17,500 nt of DNA from Glandiceps talaboti. Its lineage: Eukaryota > Hemichordata > Enteropneusta > Spengelidae. Below are positions 1-9,852 of the stretch, one piece after another. The position numbers and the translations under genes are program-made. Location: the NCBI RefSeq assembly GCF_964340395.1, contig NC_135554.1, forward strand, positions 27,460,592 to 27,478,091, in the 5' to 3' direction. Each line of letters begins with the position of its first letter. Position 1 is the stretch's first letter. Below the pieces are notes generated by a model. That model worked only from the letters and a program-made list of their open reading frames with translations. It made no database searches and was not told the origin of the DNA.

Positions 1-537
1 ATATTTTATAATAAAGGTAATAATAATCTGCTGATTGTTTGATTTGAAAAGCAGAGAGTGCTACCCCTTACTAGCTCTCTTTGTTAAAGCCGCTGAAAAT
101 AACCAGTTGCCTGAAGTCAGACATGATAGATAGAGGAAACGAACACTCTCCAGGTACAGTTTAATAAAATGAAAACGTACATGGGGATTAAACATATCAT
201 TCCTATTTGTAATTCCGAATATTATGTTTATAAGCAGGTAACATACTTGTGCATTATATATATATATATATACAAGATCCAAGCCTTATAGAAGGGGTTA
301 AACAGTGAAATTGTGTCACAGTAATATTTAGCTCCACACTTTAAGAACATCAATTTGCAATCAAACAATTAAGTGACGTGATTTTTCAAATAAATTTATA
401 TATTCATAAAATATCCCAATTTCACCCCAAATATCGGCATAACTTCGTCAGTTATTGGTAATCGCATACTTAGTAAAGACCATACTGTTTTGTGCACATC
501 AATATTTCAATCATTGTCGCAAACACTGCGGGTGCTT
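1..537. other. AT-rich unique DNA, no gene seen
   Basis: I find no supported gene here. The longest frame is a 73-codon minus-strand ORF (61-282) with no recognisable domain, and it reads through the TA repeat at its 5' end. The stretch is AT-rich and has no obvious repeat other than the short TA tract. A single TGACGTGA (CRE-like) octamer lies near 374-381, too little to call a regulatory element. Confidence 0.6.
255..272. repeat. (TA)9 microsatellite
   Basis: Nine uninterrupted TA dinucleotides in unique flanks. It is much shorter than the AT tract inside the transposon-like insert. Confidence 0.9.
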
Positions 538-593
538 CTTGGACGGTGTCGTAAAAGAGGCTGTACTTGGACGGTGTCGTAAAAAAGGCTGTG
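538..593 (+). repeat. 28-bp tandem duplication, GGACGGTGTCGTAAAA family
   Basis: Two adjacent 28-bp copies (538-565, 566-593), both beginning CTTGGACGGTGTCGTAAAA. They differ only at one internal purine (AGAGG versus AAAGG) and at the last base. The core motif GGACGGTGTCGTAAA recurs about 11.7 kb away at 12281-12426 in diverged form, so this belongs to a small dispersed family and is not a purely local slippage product. No coding potential is evident. Confidence 0.8.
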
Positions 594-703
594 TATGTCA
601 ATCTCCAAGCCCATGCGTGAGGTACCCCTCGTGACGACTCCTCAATGAGGCACGTGTGATGACGCTGTGTATTTGCACTCAGTTGCCCGCATAGAACACT
701 CTA

Positions 704-767
704 GATTCGTGAGTTATCATCGTCATACCATGTCACGAATCACGACATATGCAGGACACATATGTCG
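704..767. other. Two adjacent perfect hairpins
   Basis: Hairpin 1: GATTCGTGA (704-712) pairs perfectly with TCACGAATC (733-741) around a 20-nt loop. Hairpin 2: CGACATATG (743-751) pairs perfectly with CATATGTCG (759-767) around a 7-nt loop. Only one base separates them. The surrounding 597-790 is less AT-rich than its flanks. This could be a fragment of a mobile element or a structured RNA, but I recognise no family. The rest of 594-927 shows no gene. Confidence 0.5.
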
Positions 768-927
768 CTCCTATCTGCATGTTATTAAAGGATGTCCACA
801 AATTAGGTCACACAAATAAGTTAAAAAAGCGCTTTTGTCAAACTTGTCATGTAGAAATAAGCGCTCATCAATATTTGAGTTTACCCATAGCTTAAACAGT
901 TGGATTATACATGTCAAATAGCAAAGA

Positions 928-1957
928 GATATATTACATGTACATATACGTATAGCCTTGTATTTTACTAATAGCTACACTTTGTGATATATTACATGTA
1001 CATATACATATAGCCTTGTATTGTACTAATAGCTACACTTTGTGATGTATTACATGTACATATACGTATAGCCTTGTATTGTACTAATAGCCACGCTTTG
1101 TGATATATTACATGTACATATACATATAGCCTTGTATTGTACTAATAGCTACACTTTGTGATGTATTACATGTACATATACATATAGCCTTGTATTGTAC
1201 TAATAGCTACACTTTGTGATGTATTACATGTACATATACATATAGCCTTGTATTGTACTAATAGCTACACTTTGTGATATATTACATGTACATATACATA
1301 TAACCTTGTATTGTACTAATAGCTACACTTTGTGATATATTACATGTACATATACATATAGCCTTGTATTGTACTAATAGCTACACTTTGTGATATATTA
1401 CATGTACATATACATATAGCCTTGTATTGTACTAATAGCTACAATTTGTGATATATTACATGTACATATACATATAGCCTTGTATTGTACTAATAGCTAC
1501 ACTTTGTGATGTATTACATGTACATATACATATAGCCTTGTATTGTACTAATAGCTACACTTTGTGATATATTACATGTACATATACGTATAGCCTTGTA
1601 TTGTACTAATAGCTACACTTTGTGATATATTACATGTACATACACATATAGCCTTGTATTGTACTAATAGCTACACTTTGTGATGTATTACATGTACATA
1701 TACATATAGCCTTGTATTGTACTAATAGCTACACTTTGTGATATATTACATGTACATATACGTATAGCCTTGTATTGTACTAATAGCTACACTTTGTGAT
1801 ATATTACATGTACATATACATATAGCCTTGTATTGTACTAATAGCTACACTTTGTGATATATTACATGTACATATACATATAGCCTTGTATTGTACTAAT
1901 AGCTACACTTTGTGATATATTACATGTACATATACATATAGCCTTGTATTGTACTAA
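928..1957 (+). repeat. 58-bp minisatellite, upstream part (about 17.8 copies)
   Basis: Seventeen complete 58-bp monomers start at 928 and every 58 bp to 1856. A 44-bp partial monomer (1914-1957) is cut by the insert at 1958. There are no indels at all. Landmarks in each unit are GATATATTACATGTA, then CTTGTATTGTACTAA, then TAGCTACACTTTGT. Most differences are transitions: GATA/GATG, ACATATAC/ACATACAC, TACATATA/TACGTATA, TATAGCC/TATAACC. This part lacks the TAGTTAC and CACTCTG variants that are common in the downstream part. It shares the rare TAGCCACGC variant (unit at 1044) with the unit at 8470. Confidence 0.98.
1955..1957. other. Target-site duplication, left copy (TAA)
   Basis: TAA is bases 42-44 of the 58-bp satellite unit and is repeated at 4683-4685 on the other side of the insert. 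The preceding C is also matched on the right, so a 4-bp CTAA duplication cannot be formally excluded. The 3-bp reading gives the better inverted-repeat match, GGG against GGG. Confidence 0.85.
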
Positions 1958-1992
1958 GGGCGGCCCTTTTTATTTTTCTGTTTCTCATCTCC
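1958..1992 (+). repeat. Left terminal inverted repeat of the insert
   Basis: It begins GGGCGGCCC, has a T-rich middle, and ends GTTTCTCATCTCC. It matches the reverse complement of 4648-4682 at 27 of 35 positions with no gap. Immediately inside it lies CCGACCGACCC, which recurs in the second subterminal motif at 2035-2062. Confidence 0.85.
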
Positions 1993-2040
1993 CGACCGAC
2001 CCTAATTTGCAGCTCCGACATCAGAAAAAAAAAAGTTTTT

Positions 2041-2490
2041 TTATTTCCGACCGACCCCTGAGCACAGCAAAATTGTAAGGTTCCCCATGGCGTCTTAGGC
2101 CAGTTCTGCCGAGGCCACGACCTTGCGACATTGGCCCCCTAAAATTACAAATGAAGCAATAATTTTCCCACCTTGCGTCGCTTTGGCGCATTCATTTTAC
2201 GGCAGACATCAAAATTATCTAAGTCCACGGCCGGACCAGGCCAGGCTTTGACTCGACGTGAATCCCACAAGAAGTATACTGACTGCGTAAGGGAAAGTTT
2301 TGTTGACATCATAGTATATGATACAGTGACAACGCGCAGTTCTATTGTTAACAATAAAAAATGCCACAAAAAGATCAACTTTGATAAACTTAATCTACAA
2401 ATTAAAACATTTGAGGGATTAGATGAGACGTTGAAATGGACGTCTCTCGTCACATGTTTTGTCTACTGTCACTGTCGTGACCTCTGACCT
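2041..2490. other. Less AT-rich segment of the insert with an unassigned 104-codon frame
   Basis: By hand count 119 of 240 bases in 2041-2280 are G or C (about 50%), with many CpGs, against about one third in the flanks. A plus-strand ATG frame (2173-2487, 104 codons, beginning MRRFGAFILRQ) and an overlapping minus-strand frame (2145-2453) cross it. I recognise no domain in either. The composition suggests captured host sequence or the remnant of a transposon gene, but neither is shown. I do not call a gene. Confidence 0.3.
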
Positions 2491-3355
2491 AATCACTGAC
2501 GTGTGCGAAACACTGAACTTGCTACCGGAACATCTATCTGCCATGCCACAGCTCAGAAGCCTTCGTGAACCAAATTTATAGGACAGGTTGTGATTTTCAT
2601 TTGTTGATGGGTTAAATTAAATGCGTACATGTGTATTTTGATTCCGAAAAAGCTGTGTTAGGGGATCGTGTTGCATGATGTTGACAGTGCTAGTGACACA
2701 TGTGAATGTTGGGCACTGAATCAATGCGTAATCACTGGCATGGCCACTATAGACGGCCGATGCATGTGCGCCCGGTCAGACATGAAGAACGAACTTGTTG
2801 TGCAAATCAGAAAAAAATTAATGTAATATTTACAGAGCATCCCAACTTTGACTTTGTTGATAGTTTTAGTTAAAGATTCAAGTTCTGAGTTTCAAGGACA
2901 CCTAATGTCAGCTTTCCGTATCATTGCAAGTTTACGGTACGTAACTATGCTGTCATTTGATATAGCAGGACCAAATCATGATACACAGCCAGTAACGGTT
3001 AATTAATAAAAAATAAATTATTTTAAAGTTTGTTTGACTATTATTTGTAAGTTTTTCGTTCACATTTCGTACTTTTTAAAGTCAGGGATTTTTTTTCTTC
3101 AAAATGTTCATGAATTTGAAGAGGGAATGATAAACACAGCAGTGTACTAACAATTTTAAAAATGAAACAAGTGGTTACAAGTTTAGGATTTCTCAAAGTT
3201 TTTATTCAATCATATGTTCACTGTGACTTATTTTGAAGTTGTTCATTGTCCTTGTCTGAAAAAAGGGAATTATAAATTTTAGCACTGCTGTTCATTGATA
3301 TTCAGATTAAAAATTGTGACTACCTGGCTGTCCAATCTTTCTAAACAATATATCA

Positions 3356-3358
<3 letters not shown>

Positions 3359-3454
<96 letters not shown>

Positions 3455-3457
3455 TAC
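3359..3457. repeat. (AT)44 microsatellite
   Basis: Pure AT runs from 3359 to 3446, followed by one interrupting A and a short further AT run. It is fully self-complementary, so it can form a cruciform or hairpin, and it is a likely site of length variation and sequencing error. An open frame of alternating I and Y codons through it is a translation artefact. Confidence 0.95.
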
Positions 3458-3588
3458 ATAATCTTAATTGCCTTCTTTTTCTAAGGTGTAATGTGTAGTA
3501 CACAATTTTCAAAAAATAGCTTAATGGGAACTGTTATTATGAATGGAATTTTTTTATGTAGTTAGGTAATGGTCTATACGTAATGGAA

Positions 3589-3626
3589 TATCTCAGACCA
3601 CAGTATCTCTATAGTGGTCTGAGATA
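3589..3626. other. Perfect 13-bp hairpin
   Basis: TATCTCAGACCAC (3589-3601) pairs perfectly with GTGGTCTGAGATA (3614-3626) around a 12-nt loop. It is one of three isolated short hairpins with 13-15 bp stems in the window; the others are at 10416-10448 and 15388-15428. The sequences are unrelated. It lies inside the transposon-like insert and no family is recognised. Confidence 0.75.
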
Positions 3627-3751
3627 ATTTATATGAATATTTCATAGACAATAATAATTGACCCCACTCCCTGTCAAATGACACCACTTTTTGGAACCAA
3701 GGGGCCTGTGTCCCCACTTGTTGGAAACCTTGGCAGAACACCACCGTCTAA

Positions 3752-3789
3752 CCCCCCCCCCCCTCTCACCCACCCACCCACCCAACCCC
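3752..3789 (-). other. G-quadruplex motif on the minus strand (C-rich on plus)
   Basis: Twelve consecutive C (3752-3763) are followed by CCC runs at 3769-3771, 3773-3775, 3777-3779 and 3781-3783, each separated by a single A, then CCCC at 3786-3789. The minus strand therefore reads GGGTGGGTGGGTGGG, with single-T loops. This is the known arrangement for very stable parallel quadruplexes. The plus strand could form an i-motif. Whether it acts in vivo is unknown. Confidence 0.85.
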
Positions 3790-4647
3790 TTTGTTACGTC
3801 AGAGCAGCATGTGTCCTTCATCATGGCAGAAGCCGTTGAGGTTTGATGAGGGACAGGGCTCAAAATTAATACTGTCACACGGTACATTTTGCTGCAATGT
3901 AATAATAGCTCAGAATATTTCCATCATTTTCAAAATTATGCTTAAAATTGGTAAAAGTCATACTGCATTCCTAATTTCTTGACCAGTTTTTAGCTTTAAA
4001 TCAGTTGTATTATCAGGGAAATGACCGACTCCATAGCATTTCATGACCCATGACATGCATGACCTTTGAAGACATTCCGATGTTTACATTATTACTTTTA
4101 ATTACTTTTAAACAGTAAATCCCAAAGGGGTTCTGAGTTCTAGAAATGTTTACATGTTATCTGGTGGATTATTTTGACAAGTTCACACTGAAGAAAAATG
4201 TTTCATAGAAGTAATGGTTTATATAAATGAAAATTCATCTAGCACACTGATGACAATCACGTAAGTGTTTCAAAAAGTTACATACTAAAGTTCAAATTGG
4301 ATAACTTGAAAACATTGTTAGCGATGGCAATGCCACTTTGATTAATAGGACGAATGTATTTGTACTCCTGATAAAATCACACAATAGTTCATGGCTACAG
4401 ATATACACCCATCAGGATGATAAGTATTTAATCATCTTCTTACAAAGTTGTTCTACAGACTTGTCAACCTTGCTAAAATGAAGGAAAGAGACTTGTAACA
4501 AGGAATTCAATAAAGAGAAGAGAAATGATGTTGTATAGAGACTAACAGGACAGAAAGGACAGAGAATAGAACTGAAAAAATACATTTTTTTTTCTTGCCC
4601 CCCTTTTTTTTTTATTTCGCCCGCCCGACCCGCCTGACTATTCCATT

Positions 4648-4682
4648 GGAGATGAGAAACAAACAAAAAAAAAACCTCACCC
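4648..4682 (-). repeat. Right terminal inverted repeat of the insert
   Basis: It begins GGAGATGAGAAAC and ends CCTCACCC. Its reverse complement aligns without gaps to 1958-1992. Just inside it, 4607-4638 carries a T-run, ATTT, then CGCCCGCCCGACCC. This is a direct, not inverted, relative of the T-run, ATTT, CCGACCGACCCC at 2035-2062, so the element has subterminal repeats as well. Confidence 0.85.
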
Positions 4683-4685
4683 TAA
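4683..4685. other. Target-site duplication, right copy (TAA)
   Basis: TAA here equals unit bases 42-44 and duplicates 1955-1957. Deleting the insert plus one TAA restores a normal 58-bp monomer exactly. That is direct evidence that the insert arrived after the array existed. Confidence 0.85.
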
Positions 4686-7600
4686 TAGCTACACTTTGTG
4701 ATATATTACATGTACATATACATATAGCCTTGTATTGTACTAATAGCTACACTTTGTGATATATTACATGTACATATACATATAGCCTTGTATTGTACTA
4801 ATAGCTACACTTTGTGATATATTACATGTACATATACATATAGCCTTGTATTGTATTAATAGCTACACTTTGTGATATATTACATGTACATATACATATA
4901 GCCTTGTATTGTACTAATAGCTACACTTTGTGATATATTACATGTACATACACATATAGCCTTGTATTGTACTAATAGTTACACTTTGTGATATATTACA
5001 TGTACATATACGTATAGCCTTGTATTGTACTAATAGCTACACTCTGTGATATATTACATGTACATACACATATAGCCTTGTATTGTACTAATAGTTACAC
5101 TCTGTGATATATTACATGTACATATACATATAGCCTTGTATTGTACTAATAGTTACACTTTGTGATATATTACATGTACATATACGTATAGCCTTGTATT
5201 GTACTAATAGCTACACTTTGTGATATATTACATGTACATACACATATAGCCTTGTATTGTACTAATAGTTACACTCTGTGATATATTACATGTACATATA
5301 CATATAGCCTTGTATTGTACTAATAGCTACACTTTGTGATGTATTACATGTACATATACATATAGCCTTGTATTGTACTAATAGTTACACTTTGTGATAT
5401 ATTACATGTACATATACATATAACCTTGTATTGTACTAATAGCTACACTTTGTGATGTATTACATGTACATATACATATAGCCTTGTATTTTACTAATAG
5501 CTACACTTTGTGATATATTACATGTACATATACGTATAGTCTTGTATTGTACTAATAGCTACACTTTGTGATATATTACATGTACATATACATATAGCCT
5601 TGTATTGTACTAATAGCTACACTTTGTGATATATTACATGTACATATACGTATAGCCTTGTATTGTACTAATAGCTACACTTTGTGATATATTACATGTA
5701 CATATACGTATAGCCTTGTATTGTACTAATAGCTACACTTTGTGATATATTACATGTACATATACATATAGCCTTGTATTATACTGATAGCTACACTTTG
5801 TGATATATTACATGTACATACACATATAGCCTTGTATTGTACTAATAGTTACACTTTGTGATATATTACATGTACATACACATATAGCCTTGTATTGTAC
5901 TAATAGTTACACTTTGTGATATATTACATGTACATATACATATAGCCTTGTATTGTACTAATAGCTACACTTTGTGATATATTACATGTACATATACATA
6001 TAGCCTTGTATTGTACTAATAGCTACACTTTGTGATATATTACATGTACATATACATATAGCCTTGTATTGTACTAATAGCTACACTTTGTGATGTATTA
6101 CATGTACATATACATATAGCCTTGTATTGTACTAATAGCTACACTTTGTGATATATTACATGTACATATACATATAACCTTGTATTGTACTAATAGCTAC
6201 ACTTTGTGATATATTACATGTACATATACATATAGCCTTGTATTGTACTAATAGCTACACTTTGTGATATATTACATGTACATATACATATAGCCTTGTA
6301 TTGTACTAATAGCTACACTTTGTGATATATTACATGTACATATACATATAGCCTTGTATTGTACTAATAGCTACACTTTGTGATATATTACATGTACATA
6401 CACATATAGCCTTGTATTGTACTAATAGTTACACTTTGTGATATATTACATGTACATATACGTATAGCCTTGTATTGTACTAATAGCTACACTCTGTGAT
6501 ATATTACATGTACATACACATATAGCCTTGTATTGTACTAATAGCTACACTTTGTGATATATTACATGTACATATACATATAGCCTTGTATTGTACTAAT
6601 AGCTACACTTTGTGATATATTACATGTACATATACGTATAGCCTTGTATTGTACTAATAGCTACACTTTGTGATATATTACATGTACATATACGTATAGC
6701 CTTGTATTGTACTAATAGCTACACTTTGTGATATATTACATGTACATATACATATAGCCTTGTATTATACTGATAGCTACACTTTGTGATATATTACATG
6801 TACATACACATATAGCCTTGTATTGTACTAATAGTTACACTTTGTGATATATTACATGTACATATACATATAGCCTTGTATTGTACTAATAGTTACACTT
6901 TGTGATATATTACATGTACATATACATATAGCCTTGTATTGTACTAATAGCTACACTTTGTGATATATTACATGTACATATACATATAGCCTTGTATTGT
7001 ACTAATAGCTACACTTTGTGATATATTACATGTACATATACATATAGCCTTGTATTGTACTAATAGCTACACTTTGTGATGTATTACATGTACATATACA
7101 TATAGCCTTGTATTGTACTAATAGCTACACTTTGTGATATATTACATGTACATATACATATAACCTTGTATTGTACTAATAGCTACACTTTGTGATATAT
7201 TACATGTACATATACATATAGCCTTGTATTGTACTAATAGCTACACTTTGTGATATATTACATGTACATATACATATAGCCTTGTATTGTACTAATAGCT
7301 ACACTTTGTGATATATTACATGTACATATACATATAGCCTTGTATTGTACTAATAGCTACACTTTGTGATATATTACATGTACATACACATATAGCCTTG
7401 TATTGTACTAATAGTTACACTTTGTGATATATTACATGTACATATACGTATAGCCTTGTATTGTACTAATAGCTACACTCTGTGATATATTACATGTACA
7501 TACACATATAGCCTTGTATTGTACTAATAGTTACACTTTGTGATATATTACATGTACATATACGTATAGCCTTGTATTGTACTAATAGCTACACTTTGTG

Positions 7601-8948
7601 ATATATTACATGTACATACACATATAGCCTTGTATTGTACTAATAGTTACACTCTGTGATATATTACATGTACATATACATATAGCCTTGTATTGTACTA
7701 ATAGCTACACTTTGTGATGTATTACATGTACATATACATATAGCCTTGTATTGTACTAATAGTTACACTTTGTGATATATTACATGTACATATACATATA
7801 ACCTTGTATTGTACTAATAGCTACACTTTGTGATGTATTACATGTACATATACATATAGCCTTGTATTTTACTAATAGCTACACTTTGTGATATATTACA
7901 TGTACATATACGTATAGTCTTGTATTGTACTAATAGTTACACTTTGTGATGTATTACATGTACATATACATATAGCCTTGTATTGTACTAATAGTTACAC
8001 TTTGTGATATATTACATGTACATATACATATAACCTTGTATTGTACTAATAGCTACACTTTGTGATGTATTACATGTACATATACATATAGCCTTGTATT
8101 TTACTAATAGCTACACTTTGTGATATATTACATGTACATATACGTATAGTCTTGTATTGTACTAATAGTTACACTTTGTGATATATTACATGTACATATA
8201 CATATAACCTTGTATTGTACTAATAGCTACACTTTGTGATGTATTACATGTACATATACATATAGCCTTGTATTTTACTAATAGCTACACTTTGTGATAT
8301 ATTACATGTACATATACATATAGCCTTGTATTGTACTAATAGCTACACTTTGTGATATATTACATGTACATATACGTATAGTCTTGTATTGTACTAATAG
8401 CTACACTTTGTGATATATTACATGTACATATACATATAGCCTTGTATTGTACTAATAGCTACACTTTGTGATATATTACATGTACATACACATATAGCCT
8501 TGTATTGTACTAATAGCCACGCTTTGTGATATATTACATGTACATATACATATAGCCTTGTATTGTACTAATAGCTACACTTTGTGATATATTACATGTA
8601 CATATACATATAGCCTTGTATCGTACTAATAGCTACACTTTGTGATATATTACATGTACATACACATATAGCCTTGTATTGTACTAATAGCTACACTTTG
8701 TGATATATTACATGTACATATACATATAGCCTTGTATTGTACTAATAGCTACACTTTGTGATATATTACATGTACATATACATATAGCCTTGTATTGTAC
8801 TAATAGCTACACTTTGTGATATATTACATGTACATATACATATAGCCTTGTATTGTACTAATAGCTACACTTTGTGATATATTACATGTACATATACGTA
8901 TAGCCTTGTATTGTACTAATAGCTACACTTTGTGATATATTACATGTA
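4683..8948 (+). repeat. 58-bp minisatellite, downstream part (about 73.6 copies)
   Basis: The array resumes with the last 17 bp of a monomer (4683-4699). It then runs as 73 complete 58-bp monomers from 4700 with no indel, and ends 15 bp into the next, exactly after TACATGTA. Each unit holds a 20-nt alternating purine-pyrimidine tract containing the palindrome TACATGTA. Variant patterns show higher-order structure. The 17 units from 5570 match the next 17 from 6556 almost base for base (986-bp period). Units 4932-5569 reappear at 7368-7947 minus one unit. Around 7716-8411 a 4-unit (232-bp) pattern repeats about three times. The first four and last ten units are near consensus and lack this structure. 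Confidence 0.98.
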
Positions 8949-9852
8949 TACTTCAGTAATTACATGTCACATAATTCACAAACTGATGTAATGAGAACGT
9001 TCAATGTTTGCAGGTCAAGGCCACTAGTTGCTATGTTACCAGTTGAGTGCGCCATGTGATCCGTTCCTGTTAACACACTAGAAACCTTATCTGTAAAGTG
9101 TCAAACCCTTTGGAATTTTAACTAGAAAGAAAAGTATAACTTATTGATTTCACTGTCGAATTTTTCAAAATCCCCAAACACCTTTGAGACCTGTACGTAA
9201 ATCCATTGCACGTCTATATTAGGACTATTTTAGCTTGACATGATTATACTAATACTTATATACATGTCGTGTTCTTATCATGCACTTCCTAGTCATAAAT
9301 TACCCATATATTTATTAAATATCACCATTCTTTGTTGTATTCGCCATTCTCTAATAACAAAGTTACACGCATTTTAAGCTCAAGTTAGAAAACCATGTAT
9401 CAAGCACATGGCCGTGACGTGGCCGTGACGTAAGATAACAGTCAAAGAACGACAAGGTCTTTTTCCTCCGTTTGAACAGACTCTCAGAAAATTACGTAAA
9501 GGAGATATCTGGATCAAATACAACTGCTTTCACAAACATTAAAAAAGCATAGCACAAGTCGACTCTTCAATAAATAAAATAATTACCTCACAACGAAACA
9601 AAAAACACCTTGGAAAATTGTACTCTTGTCAGTATTGATTGCGAATACATATAAGCTCATCCGGGATATCTGTTGAGCAGGTAATATGAGCGAAATAGTT
9701 GTATTTCATCAACAATTTTCGATTACGGAAGACACTCTTATTGTGGCAATCTTCGATATCGAATACATTAAAATTCCTTATATTATATGTATGCATTTCT
9801 CGTCATCACTCAACATGTGATGAAAATATTACAGCCACAATATTGGCGTTTA
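8949..9852. other. Unique AT-rich DNA, no gene seen
   Basis: No frame, RNA gene or promoter is supported. The only local structures are an 11-bp tandem duplication (9410-9431) and a 12-bp palindrome TTCGATATCGAA at 9752-9763. The stretch begins at the downstream edge of the 58-bp satellite. Confidence 0.6.
9410..9431 (+). repeat. 11-bp tandem duplication carrying two TGACGT sites
   Basis: GGCCGTGACGT occurs twice back to back (9410-9420, 9421-9431). Each copy contains TGACGT, and the second continues to TGACGTAA, close to the CREB/ATF half-site and CRE-like consensus. No promoter or gene start is recognised nearby, so regulatory activity is speculative. Confidence 0.6.

Larger units (their letters stand above)
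1958..4682. mobile_element. Non-autonomous DNA transposon inserted in the satellite, PIF/Harbinger-like
   Basis: The insert is 2,725 bp and interrupts the 58-bp satellite at unit position 44. The array resumes at unit position 42, so 3 bp (TAA) are duplicated and the phase is otherwise preserved. The ends are imperfect inverted repeats: 35 bp, 27 of 35 matching without gaps, both starting GGG, with a perfect inner 13-mer GTTTCTCATCTCC. A TWA 3-bp duplication with GG-starting inverted repeats is the usual signature of PIF/Harbinger elements. That family assignment is inference. No transposase or Myb-like gene is visible, so the copy would depend on a partner element. Inside are a less AT-rich part (2041-2280), an (AT)44 tract, a hairpin and a C-rich G-quadruplex segment. 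The stretches 2491-3358 and 3790-4606 show nothing I can name. It could instead belong to another superfamily with 3-4 bp duplications, such as Academ-like. Confidence 0.82.

Noticed and set aside
2145-2487. Overlapping frames on both strands (102 and 104 codons) inside the insert
   Set aside because: No domain is recognised and they overlap on opposite strands, so at most one could be real. Kept only as a compositional observation.
3295-3498. Plus frame of alternating I and Y
   Set aside because: It is a translation of the (AT)44 tract, not a transmembrane protein.
1958-4682. Retroviral or LTR-retrotransposon origin of the insert
   Set aside because: The ends are inverted, not direct, repeats. 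No TG...CA termini and no gag/pol-like frames are seen.
928-8948. CRISPR-like array (regular repeats)
   Set aside because: The whole 58-bp unit is repeated with no unique spacers, so this is a tandem satellite.
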